Shown here piece by piece: positions 56,443-64,000 of a stretch of DNA of 64,000 bases. The position numbers and the translations under genes were made by a program. The DNA lies in assembly GCF_002370355.1 (NCBI RefSeq), contig NZ_AP017929.1, forward strand, positions 992,001-1,056,000, in the 5' to 3' direction. This stretch comes from Latilactobacillus sakei subsp. sakei DSM 20017 = JCM 1157 (lineage in GTDB: Bacteria; Bacillota; Bacilli; Lactobacillales; Lactobacillaceae). The notes below the pieces were generated by a model. The model was given only the letters and a program-made list of their open reading frames with translations. It was not told where the DNA came from and made no database searches. The stretch's first letter is position 1, and every line of letters begins with the position of its first letter.

Positions 56443-57876
56443 CTATGCTTTTTGTCTTCTTGCGATTGCTGGTAAGATCATACCTAGCGCAATGAAGATG
56501 ATTGGTGTGATGATGTTTAAGCTTAATTGGAACCACCATGTTGAAGGGTTAGCAGCGTATGAAAGCTTAGGAATCATGCCCATCAAACAAGCGAAGGCGG
56601 TGAAGAAGAAGCACCAACTACCGACGATTAAGCCGATTTTAGGGTTCTTAGTAAAGTGATATTCTGACGTGAATTTTTTAAGTTGTTTATTTAAGAGGAT
56701 ATAAGCTAAGAATACCCAGAGGTAACGAAGTGGCATGACAACTGAGTTTAAGTTTAATAACCAGTTGTAAAGTTCGTTCATGTTACCAATCCCTAGGGCA
56801 GGCACGATAATCAAGAGACCAACGAGGACCCCAGTTAACATGTAACCTTTAGTTGGGATGCCTTTTTTGTTGAGTTTTGAAAGACCTTTAGGAATGAAGT
56901 TACTATCAGCGTCGCCCAATAAAATTTTAAGTGGGGCATCAATTGAAAAGGCTAGCGCTGAGATTTGTGCGAGTGTATTTGCTAAGGCATAAAGGATAAC
57001 GAAGAGTGGTCCAACGTGGTAGAAAGCACCGAGACGATGGAAGGCTTCGTAAGCACCGTTAGCCATTAAATCAGTTGGAATATGGTTTGAATCAAATAAC
57101 ATACCCATCCCAAATGAGCCTAGGATGGCACAAAAGGCCACCATGCCGGCTAAGACTAACATTCCTTTAGGGAATTCTTTAGCGGCATTTTTAGTATTGT
57201 TAACGTAAGGTGAGATCTTTTCAGCACCACCAACCGCAAACACTAACATTGAAATGGTTGTGAAATAGTTAACATCAAACTTAGGGATGTATGTTTTAAT
57301 ATTGCCCATGTCTGGTGTAGCAATGTGGGCGCCTTTAGTCATAAAAGGTGCTGAAACTGCGAGAATGATGAACAGAATTGACATGACAAACATAGCGGTC
57401 CCAGCAATACTCCCAATCCGGTTCAAGGTCGCGATTCCGCGCGATGATAGCCATAAGAAGAGCAAGAAAAGGGCCAAACAGATGACCGAAACGGCCATTG
57501 ATGAAATCGTATTGACGAAGTTTCCGTTACCCTTGAAAAGCCAGCTGAGTGCTATGAGAATCCCTTGTGGCTTTTGCGCAAGATATGGAATGTGAACAAC
57601 CCAGTAAGTCCAAGCAGCGTAGTAAGCGAGCCGCTTAGTACTTGTTGCTTTAATCCAGGAAGAAACACCACCGTTAGCATCTTTAAAAGTAGAACCTAAT
57701 TGACCAACGATTAATGCGTAAGGAACGAAATATAAGAGCATGATCAGAATCCAAGACGTGATAACGGAGAGACCTTGTTGCGCGTAGTTATTAACCACGT
57801 TACCAAGACCCCAAACCGCTACAAAGGCAATAAGTGCAACATTATACCAACGAAGCTGTTTCGATTTAGATTGCAT
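56443..57876 (-). CDS. APC-family amino acid permease (YjeM/glutamate-GABA antiporter-like)
   Basis: 477 aa, about twelve helices. The N-terminus RWYNVALIAFVAVWGLGNVVNN replaces the usual GxGxG helix-1 motif, a trait of the YjeM/GadC-like branch. AGGAGG lies before the ATG. Exchange of amino acids is likely; substrate not assignable. Ends in hairpin repeat M and a terminator. Confidence 0.89.
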   Translation of the reverse strand: MQSKSKQLRWYNVALIAFVAVWGLGNVVNNYAQQGLSVITSWILIMLLYFVPYALIVGQLGSTFKDANGGVSSWIKATSTKRLAYYAAWTYWVVHIPYLAQKPQGILIALSWLFKGNGNFVNTISSMAVSVICLALFLLFLWLSSRGIATLNRIGSIAGTAMFVMSILFIILAVSAPFMTKGAHIATPDMGNIKTYIPKFDVNYFTTISMLVFAVGGAEKISPYVNNTKNAAKEFPKGMLVLAGMVAFCAILGSFGMGMLFDSNHIPTDLMANGAYEAFHRLGAFYHVGPLFVILYALANTLAQISALAFSIDAPLKILLGDADSNFIPKGLSKLNKKGIPTKGYMLTGVLVGLLIIVPALGIGNMNELYNWLLNLNSVVMPLRYLWVFLAYILLNKQLKKFTSEYHFTKNPKIGLIVGSWCFFFTAFACLMGMIPKLSYAANPSTWWFQLSLNIITPIIFIALGMILPAIARRQKA

Positions 57877-58034
57877 AAGAGCAACCTCCTTTTATAAGTA
57901 TACTTTGAATATAATCGAAATTTAATCAAATGGCAATCCTAAATTAAGGAATTTGTGAATAAAATTGTTTAAGCTATTGCGGGTTTTATAGCTTATAATA
58001 GGATAAAAGAAAAGTTATTGGAGGATGAACGCTA

Positions 58035-59609
58035 TTGGAAAACGGACGAATCAGACGTGCCAGCCGCTTTAATAAAACCCGCTTTGTTTTTATTTTAAAA
58101 GGGTTATTAGTCGGGGGTGTGACAGGCTTAGTAGTCAGTTTGTTTCGACTTGCGATTGAAAAAGGCTTAGCACTAACGATTAAGTTGTATCAAAGCTTGC
58201 ATAGTCAACCACTTAACTGGTTGTGGATAATCGGTGCTAACTTGCTAATAGGCTTGGTTGTGGCGCAGCTATTGAAAAAAGAACCTAATATCAGTGGTTC
58301 GGGGATTCCCCAAGTGGAAGGGCAACTAGAAGGCGAATTTGAGCTAGCTTGTTGGTCGATTCTTTGGCGCAAATTTGTTGGTGGTATTTTAAGTATTGCG
58401 CCAGGCTTATTCCTAGGACGTGAAGGCCCCTCAATTCAATTAGGGGCGGCAGTCGGTCAAGGCGTAGCGGACCGCTTAGACGATCACGGCGCTGATCGCC
58501 GTATTTTAATCGCTGGTGGGGCGGCGGCTGGTTTATCGGCCGCTTTTAACGCACCAATTGCTGGAACCTTTTTCGTACTGGAAGAAATCTATCATAATTT
58601 TTCCCCACTTATTTGGCTAACCGCATTGACCAGTGCAATCGGGGCTAACTTCATCTCATTGAATTTTTTCGGATTAACGCCCACGTTGCACATTACGTAT
58701 ACACATAATTTACCGATTAATCAGTATTGGCATCTGATTCTTTTAGGGATTGTGCTCGGGTTGTTGGGCTACGTCTATCAAAAAACGTTGCTTTGGTTAC
58801 CGCAGTTTTATAAGCGATTACCAGTGCCTAAATATTATTGGGGCTTATTGCCGTTAGTGCTTGTATTGCCCATCGGTTACTTTTGGCCAACGGTCTTAGG
58901 TGGCGGGAATGGTTTGATCACACAATTAGGCCAACAAGTGCCAACTTTAACCACGGTGGCATTGTTACTAGTTTTGCGGTTTGTTTTCTCAATGATTTCG
59001 TATGGTTCTGGCTTGCCAGGGGGGATCTTCTTGCCCATCTTGTCACTGGGCGCACTAATTGGGGCCGTCTATGGCTTAGTGATGGTCCAATTGGGCTGGT
59101 TAGCACCGGTTTATGTCCCTAATCTAATTATTTTTGCGATGGGTGGTTATTTTGCCGGCATCGGGAAAGCACCGTTTACGGCGATTTTATTGGTAACCGA
59201 AATGGTCGGGACACTCACCCATTTAATGCCGTTGGCGATTTTATCGTTAGTCGCGTATGTCGTGGTTGATTTGATGGGTGGCGCACCGATTTATGCGTCG
59301 TTATTACAACGCCTAATTGGCCAACCCAAAACCGATATGGCACAATTTAAAGATCGTTTGGAAGTACCGATTTTTGCCGGGGCACCATTGGAAGATCATC
59401 AAGTCCGCGATGTTGCTTGGCCGGAAACTTGTTTATTAATTGCCGTGCGGCGCGGCGAAACGGAATTGATTCCGCATGGTGATACGCTGATTCGCGCGGG
59501 TGACACCTTGGTCATTTTAACCGATCATCACTTACGAGCAACCGTGCGGCGACAGATTGAAGCCGCTGCCCAAACCTTAAAAAAAGCGGATGAGAATCTC
59601 GTGAAATAA
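58035..59609 (+). CDS. ClC-family chloride channel/antiporter with RCK_C-like tail
   Basis: 524 aa. Selectivity-filter motifs GSGIPQVEG, GREGPSIQLG and GSGLPGGIFLPIL are present, with the proton-glutamate expected in GREGP. After the channel (residues 1-425) a TrkA-C-like domain of about 80 residues follows (IRAGDTLVIL). Start is TTG, ten bases after GGAGG; the ATG within is out of frame. May serve acid or fluoride/chloride homeostasis; not determinable. A weak stem-loop ends near 59641. Confidence 0.93.
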   Translation: MENGRIRRASRFNKTRFVFILKGLLVGGVTGLVVSLFRLAIEKGLALTIKLYQSLHSQPLNWLWIIGANLLIGLVVAQLLKKEPNISGSGIPQVEGQLEGEFELACWSILWRKFVGGILSIAPGLFLGREGPSIQLGAAVGQGVADRLDDHGADRRILIAGGAAAGLSAAFNAPIAGTFFVLEEIYHNFSPLIWLTALTSAIGANFISLNFFGLTPTLHITYTHNLPINQYWHLILLGIVLGLLGYVYQKTLLWLPQFYKRLPVPKYYWGLLPLVLVLPIGYFWPTVLGGGNGLITQLGQQVPTLTTVALLLVLRFVFSMISYGSGLPGGIFLPILSLGALIGAVYGLVMVQLGWLAPVYVPNLIIFAMGGYFAGIGKAPFTAILLVTEMVGTLTHLMPLAILSLVAYVVVDLMGGAPIYASLLQRLIGQPKTDMAQFKDRLEVPIFAGAPLEDHQVRDVAWPETCLLIAVRRGETELIPHGDTLIRAGDTLVILTDHHLRATVRRQIEAAAQTLKKADENLVK

Positions 59610-59688
59610 TTGATAAAAAAGTGGTGATTAACTACTTTTTATGCTAAAGTATTAAAAGACAGTGTAGATAGAAAGGTAGGGAGTTAGG

Positions 59689-59925
59689 TTGGAAAATCTT
59701 ATCCTGAACTTATTATTAATCGATTCAATCTTGATTGTGATAGCAGTCATGATGCAACCAAGTAAACAACAAGATGCATTGAGTGCTTTATCAGGTGGAT
59801 CTGGTGACTTATTTGGTAAGCAAAAGGCTAGAGGATTTGAAGCCTTCATGCAGAAGGTAACAGTGGTCCTCGGAACTTTATTTTTCGTCTTTGCAATTGC
59901 ATTAGTTTATTTATCATCACACTAA
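59689..59925 (+). CDS. secG: Preprotein translocase subunit SecG
   Basis: 78 aa, two membrane helices (about residues 3-22 and 53-75) joined by the conserved QQDALSALSGGSGDLFG loop. Start is TTG after AGGTAGGGA. Part of the SecYEG channel. Gene order secG-esterase-rnr-smpB matches many Firmicutes. Confidence 0.96.
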   Translation: MENLILNLLLIDSILIVIAVMMQPSKQQDALSALSGGSGDLFGKQKARGFEAFMQKVTVVLGTLFFVFAIALVYLSSH

Positions 59926-59966
59926 AGCAAGTAGGACGGATCGAATTCTAATAAGAACGTTGATGC

Positions 59967-59998
59967 GGTCTCCTGTTCAAATAGCAGGAGACCTTTTT
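59967..59998 (+). terminator. Terminator after secG
   Basis: GGTCTCCTG / CAGGAGACC 9-bp stem followed by TTTTT; partial read-through into the next gene is possible. Confidence 0.85.
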
Positions 59999-60037
59999 AA
60001 ATGAATTAAATCGGTCAAGTACTGGAGGCGGGTTTGA

Positions 60038-60796
60038 ATGCAGTATCGGTTACCACAACCTTACTATTATGATAGTGGCCCTGTTGGCGTGGTGTTATTG
60101 CACGCTTATACAGGAAGTGCCAATGATGTTCATATGATGGGCCGTTTTTTAGAGAAACAGCAAATCAGTGTACTTGCACCGCATTTTACGGGGCATGCCA
60201 CTTTTGAACCACTTGATATCTTAGAAGAAGGTAGTGTCCAAGCTTGGTGGGCGGATACAACGGCTGCCATTCAGAAGTTACAAGTTGCTGCCAAGAAACC
60301 ACTATTTGTTTTTGGGTTGTCATTGGGTGGATTGTTCGCGATGCGCGCAATCGAAACGATGCCAGCGGTGATTGGTGGTGGCATTTTTAGCGCGCCAGTA
60401 CTAGAAGGACCGACTGATAAATTAGAACCGCTATTTCTGGGTTATGCGCAACGCCTTTATCAGATGGCTGAAAAAACGGCCGCTGATCAAGCCGTTCAAT
60501 TGGCCAAGATTAAGCAACAGTTACCACAACAACTACAAGCAATCGCTGATTTTAGCGCGTTAGTCACCGCCGATTTAGATCAGATTGGTGATAAGCCAGC
60601 CTTTATCGGTCAAGGTGGTCAAGATCAAGTGATTGATCCTAATGGCGCATCAGTATTAAAACAACGCTTAGGAGCACAACAAACACCAGTTGATTATCAC
60701 TGGTATGACAATGCCGGTCACGTGATTACAGTCGATCGGGCACACCACCAATTAGAAACAGATGTTGAAGCATTTATTAAACGTTATGAGAAATAA
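60038..60796 (+). CDS. Carboxylesterase, Est30/YvaK-like
   Basis: 252-aa alpha/beta hydrolase. LLHAYTGSANDVHMMGRFL carries the oxyanion turn, FGLSLGGLFA the nucleophile Ser, GQDQVID the Asp and AGHVITVD the His. Position between secG and rnr matches yvaK of B. subtilis. GGAGG precedes the ATG. Physiological substrate unknown. Confidence 0.93.
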   Translation: MQYRLPQPYYYDSGPVGVVLLHAYTGSANDVHMMGRFLEKQQISVLAPHFTGHATFEPLDILEEGSVQAWWADTTAAIQKLQVAAKKPLFVFGLSLGGLFAMRAIETMPAVIGGGIFSAPVLEGPTDKLEPLFLGYAQRLYQMAEKTAADQAVQLAKIKQQLPQQLQAIADFSALVTADLDQIGDKPAFIGQGGQDQVIDPNGASVLKQRLGAQQTPVDYHWYDNAGHVITVDRAHHQLETDVEAFIKRYEK

Positions 60797-60811
60797 GAAA
60801 GAGGTGTTGAT

Positions 60812-63166
60812 TTGACACAAGTTGACCAAATGAAAGCTGCCATCCTAGCCATTTTTGCAGCAGATGAAACGCAACAATTAAACGTATCAGAAATCAGTGA
60901 ACGAATCGGTGTGGCCGGCTCACAAGGATTCAAAGATTTAGTGAAAGTATTAGCCGAATTAGAAGGGGACAAACACCTTTTAATGGATGATGCCGGTAAA
61001 TTCAGATTACCAGCTAGCCAACGCTTAGTCGAAGGGGTTTTCCACGCCAACGATCGAGGCTTTGGTTTCGTCTCAATGGTTGATAAAGAACCAAGCGATC
61101 CAGATATTTTTATCGCACCACCAAACACAAACTTCGCAATGAATGGTGACACTGTTGAAGTGGCCATCATCAAAGAAGCAGAAGAAAACAGCCGCCGCGG
61201 TCCTGAAGGAAAAGTGGCTAAAGTGATTACGCGGGGGATTGAAGAAATCGTCGGCGAATTCATGCCTTATTCAGATATCCAAAAAGAAAAAACAGGCTTG
61301 ATTGGTTACATTCAAAGCCATGCTAAAAAATTAAGCAGCTATTTAATTTACTTAACAGACAACGGTTTGCACCCTCAAAAAGGAGACATGGTCCAAGTCG
61401 ATATTACGTCATACCCAAGTATCGATACCCCTGGCCAAATGCGCGGGATTGCCAAACAAGTCTTAGGGAATAAAAACGATCCTGGTGTTGATGTTTTATC
61501 AATTGTTTACCAACATGATATTAAAACAGATTTCCCAGAAGAAGTTCGTTTACAATCAGAAGCTATTCCAGATACTGTTTTAGAAACAGATAAGTTTGGC
61601 CGTAAAGATTTAACCGACCAACCAGTTGTGACAATCGATGGCGACGATTCAAAAGATTTTGATGATGCCGTTAATGTCCGTCAATTGGACAATGGTCACT
61701 TCTACTTAGGCGTGCATATTGCCGATGTTAGTTATTACGTTACAGAAGGCTCACCATTAGATGCTGAAGCGCTCGAACGGGGGACAAGTACTTACTTAAC
61801 TGATCGCGTGATTCCAATGTTACCATTCCGTCTTTCTAATGGGATTTGTTCATTGAACCCAGACGTTGAACGATTGGCATTAACTTGTGAAATGGAAATT
61901 GACGAACATGGTAACGTGGTCGATCACAACATTTTCCCAAGTGTTATCAAATCAACCGCTCGAATGACTTATAACAATGTTAATAAGATTTTGACGGATC
62001 AAGATGCTGACTTACGTGATCAATACGCACGTTTGGTGCCAATGTTTGAAACAATGGCTGAATTACACGAAATCCTCTTGAAGAAACGTCATAATCGTGG
62101 CGCAATCGACTTTGAAGAAGACGAAGCTAAAATCATTGTTGATGAAAACGGTAAGGCAATCGATATTGAATTACGTCAACGCGGTCTTTCAGAACGCATG
62201 ATCGAATCATTCATGTTGGCTGCTAATGAAACTGTTGCAGAACATTACAGTACTGCTAACGCACCTTTCTTATACCGGATTCATGAAACACCAGATACTG
62301 ATAAGATGAAGAACTTCTTCGAATTTATCACCGCTTATGGCATTCAAGTCCAAGGCTCAAGCAAAAAAGTAACACCAATGATGTTACAAGAAGTCTTGAC
62401 ACAAATTGAAGGTCAACCTGAACAACCCATTATTACAACAATGTTATTGAGAAGTATGCAACAAGCACATTATTCAGATGAATCACTTGGTCACTTTGGT
62501 TTGGCTGCTGAATTCTATACGCATTTCACATCACCAATTCGTCGTTACCCTGATTTAATGGTCCATCGTTTAATTCATAACTATGCTACTAACGGCATGA
62601 CGATTGAAGAAAAAGAAAAATGGGCACCTAAGTTACAACCAATCGCTGAACAAACATCACTTGAAGAACGACGCTCAATTGATACGGAACGTGAAGTTGT
62701 TGACCTTAAGAAAGCTGAATACATGCTTGATAAGGTTGGTAATGAATACGATGCTGTTATTAGTTCTGTGACAAGCTTCGGGATGTTTATCGCCTTACCA
62801 AGTACGGTTGAAGGGCTTGTACACATCTCTCAAATGAAAGATGATTATTATAGCTTCGTTGAAAGTCAATTGGCTTTAGTGGGCGAAAGAACCCATAAAA
62901 TGTTCCGAATTGGCCAACCAGTACGGGTTAAAGTCGCTAATGTTGACTTAGATGCACATTCTGTAGACTTCGAATTATTAGCAAGCGAGGAAGTTCCCTT
63001 GGCTTCTGCTGAAATTTTGAGTAAGATAGAAGCAAGACCTAAGCGCCCAACTCGTCCAAGAGACCATGAAAAAGGCGGTCAACGACGTGGTGACCAAAAG
63101 AAAAACAGTCATCCAAGACGACCAGTGGCTAAAAAGGACTCACAAAAACGTACTTTTAAAAAGTAG
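60812..63166 (+). CDS. rnr: Ribonuclease R
   Basis: 3'-5' exoribonuclease, 784 aa. N-terminal helix-turn-helix, cold-shock domains, RNB catalytic domain with DGDDSKDFDDAV (Mg-binding Asp cluster), C-terminal S1 domain (GMFIALPSTVEGLVH) and a basic Lys/Arg-rich tail. Start is TTG after AGAGGTG. It precedes smpB, its partner in trans-translation quality control. Confidence 0.97.
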   Translation: MTQVDQMKAAILAIFAADETQQLNVSEISERIGVAGSQGFKDLVKVLAELEGDKHLLMDDAGKFRLPASQRLVEGVFHANDRGFGFVSMVDKEPSDPDIFIAPPNTNFAMNGDTVEVAIIKEAEENSRRGPEGKVAKVITRGIEEIVGEFMPYSDIQKEKTGLIGYIQSHAKKLSSYLIYLTDNGLHPQKGDMVQVDITSYPSIDTPGQMRGIAKQVLGNKNDPGVDVLSIVYQHDIKTDFPEEVRLQSEAIPDTVLETDKFGRKDLTDQPVVTIDGDDSKDFDDAVNVRQLDNGHFYLGVHIADVSYYVTEGSPLDAEALERGTSTYLTDRVIPMLPFRLSNGICSLNPDVERLALTCEMEIDEHGNVVDHNIFPSVIKSTARMTYNNVNKILTDQDADLRDQYARLVPMFETMAELHEILLKKRHNRGAIDFEEDEAKIIVDENGKAIDIELRQRGLSERMIESFMLAANETVAEHYSTANAPFLYRIHETPDTDKMKNFFEFITAYGIQVQGSSKKVTPMMLQEVLTQIEGQPEQPIITTMLLRSMQQAHYSDESLGHFGLAAEFYTHFTSPIRRYPDLMVHRLIHNYATNGMTIEEKEKWAPKLQPIAEQTSLEERRSIDTEREVVDLKKAEYMLDKVGNEYDAVISSVTSFGMFIALPSTVEGLVHISQMKDDYYSFVESQLALVGERTHKMFRIGQPVRVKVANVDLDAHSVDFELLASEEVPLASAEILSKIEARPKRPTRPRDHEKGGQRRGDQKKNSHPRRPVAKKDSQKRTFKK

Positions 63167-63174
63167 GTGATTGA

Positions 63175-63645
63175 ATGGCAAAGAAACATCCACAAAAACC
63201 AGCTAACTTAATCGCTCAAAACAAAAAAGCTGGGCATGATTACAATATCCTGGAGACATTTGAAGCAGGATTAGTTTTAACCGGGACCGAGATTAAATCG
63301 GTGCGTAAGGGAAAAATTAGTTTGCGTGATGGGTTTGCGCGCGTTCGCAAGGGCGAAGCTTATCTGGAAAATGTCCACATCAGTCCTTATGAACAAGGTA
63401 ACCAATTTAACCATGATCCATTGCGTAACCGAAAATTATTGTTACACAAGAAAGAAATTGCTAAAATTGGTGCTTTGACTAAGGACAAAGGGATTACAAT
63501 TGTCCCGTTACGTGTTTATTTAAAACACGGTTTTGCTAAGGTCTTAATCGGCGTTGGTGAAGGGAAACGGGAATACGATAAACGAGAAACGCTCAAGCGT
63601 AAGGAACAAGATCGTGAAATGGCAAGAGCACTTCGAAAACGTTAA
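63175..63645 (+). CDS. smpB: SsrA-binding protein SmpB
   Basis: 156 aa. Core motifs [31 protein letters not shown] start (split in context), [20 protein letters not shown] and a basic tail ([12 protein letters not shown]). Binds tmRNA for ribosome rescue; no ssrA gene is visible in the remaining sequence. The gene is 8 bp after rnr, same operon. Confidence 0.97.
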   Translation: MAKKHPQKPANLIAQNKKAGHDYNILETFEAGLVLTGTEIKSVRKGKISLRDGFARVRKGEAYLENVHISPYEQGNQFNHDPLRNRKLLLHKKEIAKIGALTKDKGITIVPLRVYLKHGFAKVLIGVGEGKREYDKRETLKRKEQDREMARALRKR

Positions 63646-63647
63646 TC

Positions 63648-63685
63648 AAAAAGAGGTCGGACAATATTGTCCGACCTCTTTTTTT
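63648..63685. terminator. Terminator after smpB
   Basis: AAAAAGAGGTCGGACAA - TA - TTGTCCGACCTCTTTTT, 17-bp stem; serves convergent transcripts. Confidence 0.95.
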
Positions 63686-63690
63686 GATGA

Positions 63691-63855
63691 CTATTTAGAT
63701 TGACGCTGAATTAACAATGCGAGAATCAGGGCGATGATAATTGAGGTGAAACCGATTAGCCAAAATAACAAAGCCAACGACTGATAGTGATGATTTGTCG
63801 CCAAAATAATCATAAATGCTGCGAATAGGCATAGCAAAACAATTGCTTTTTGGAT
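63691..63855 (-). CDS. Small two-helix membrane protein with probable non-standard start
   Basis: An open frame of 54 codons encodes a basic start (IQKAIVLLCLF) and two hydrophobic helices (about residues 4-20 and 25-48), ending IQRQSK. No ATG or GTG precedes the first helix; GGGGGA sits 6 bases before an ATC (63855) and 3 before ATT (63858). A TTG at 63837 would give 48 aa but has no good RBS. A promoter 40-70 bp upstream and a terminator after it support transcription. Function unknown. Confidence 0.5.
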   Translation of the reverse strand: MQKAIVLLCLFAAFMIILATNHHYQSLALLFWLIGFTSIIIALILALLIQRQSK

Positions 63856-63898
63856 AATAATTCCCCCTAATCAGTTGAATGATGGCGCTTTAACGACT

Positions 63899-63927
63899 AT
63901 TATAGGTGGTTGGAACGAACTAAACAA
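63899..63927 (-). promoter_or_regulatory. Promoter of the small membrane ORF
   Basis: Minus strand TTGTTT - 17 bp - TATAAT. Confidence 0.75.
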
Positions 63928-64000
63928 CAGCTTTTATGATGTCGTGGCGAGTTGACGTTAGTTAATACTAAAACGTAATGGCGTTAACCATCGTTATTCT

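Overview
The window is an ordinary chromosomal segment of a low-GC Gram-positive lactic acid bacterium. Gene content and order (spx-mecA-coiA-spxH-CYTH-relQ-nadK-rluD, secG-esterase-rnr-smpB, ptsH-ptsI, T-box controlled leuS and argS, CtsR, CopY and NrdR sites, TTG starts) point to the Lactobacillaceae. Protein sequences look most like Latilactobacillus sakei or a close relative; that species call is from memory, not from a search. No prophage, IS element, CRISPR array or plasmid module is visible.

Layout. 1-4.2 kb: clpE (partial, minus strand, with promoter and CtsR box), a 63-aa orphan ORF, then ptsH-ptsI. 4.2-6.9 kb: copY-copB, a copper-responsive repressor and CPH-type P-ATPase. 7.0-9.9 kb: anaerobic ribonucleotide reductase nrdD-nrdG with an NrdR box. 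10-11.4 kb: a lone cellobiose-type PTS EIIC behind a promoter carrying a cre site. 11.4-18.3 kb: an unknown lipoprotein, a Bce-type two-component system, its ABC transporter and a DUF975-type membrane protein. 18.4-25.6 kb: metallo-hydrolase, then the conserved Spx/MecA/CoiA/SpxH and RelQ/NAD kinase/pseudouridine synthase block. 25.7-33.9 kb: uppP, cutC, a YtqB-like methyltransferase, PAP2 phosphatase, a five-LysM glucosaminidase and T-box-leuS. 34-40.2 kb: a frameshifted amino acid permease, HxlR regulator/MFS exporter pair, MurJ-like flippase and RsuA-type enzyme. 40.2-48.3 kb: nnrD, tRNA-Leu(CAG), copZ-copA, HAD phosphatase, lysophospholipase-like hydrolase, APC permease, zinc-ribbon protein, tRNA-Gly(CCC). 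48.5-57.9 kb: MacB-type ABC fusion, T-box-argS, esterase, GntR/YtrA-type ABC locus, second APC permease. 58-64 kb: ClC channel, secG-esterase-rnr-smpB and a small membrane ORF with an apparent non-standard start.

The most unusual feature is a family of intergenic hairpin repeats. I count 15 copies: eleven at 116-120 bp, one truncated, and three miniatures keeping mostly the outer stem. Three stacked helices differ in sequence between copies but stay complementary within each copy, while short internal loops (CTGAGCATTA facing TAAGCGCAG) are conserved. In eight genes a copy begins 0-5 bp after the stop codon in the gene's own orientation, usually followed by an intrinsic terminator, so the element would lie in the mRNA 3' UTR. 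I do not recognise a published name for it.

Functional links: the copY-copB and copZ-copA loci, 37 kb apart, share the same operator and the same promoter design, so CopY probably controls both. ClpE, MecA, Spx and SpxH form a proteolytic stress-control set. HPr/EI would energise the lone EIIC and, through HPr Ser46, feed CcpA control of its cre site.
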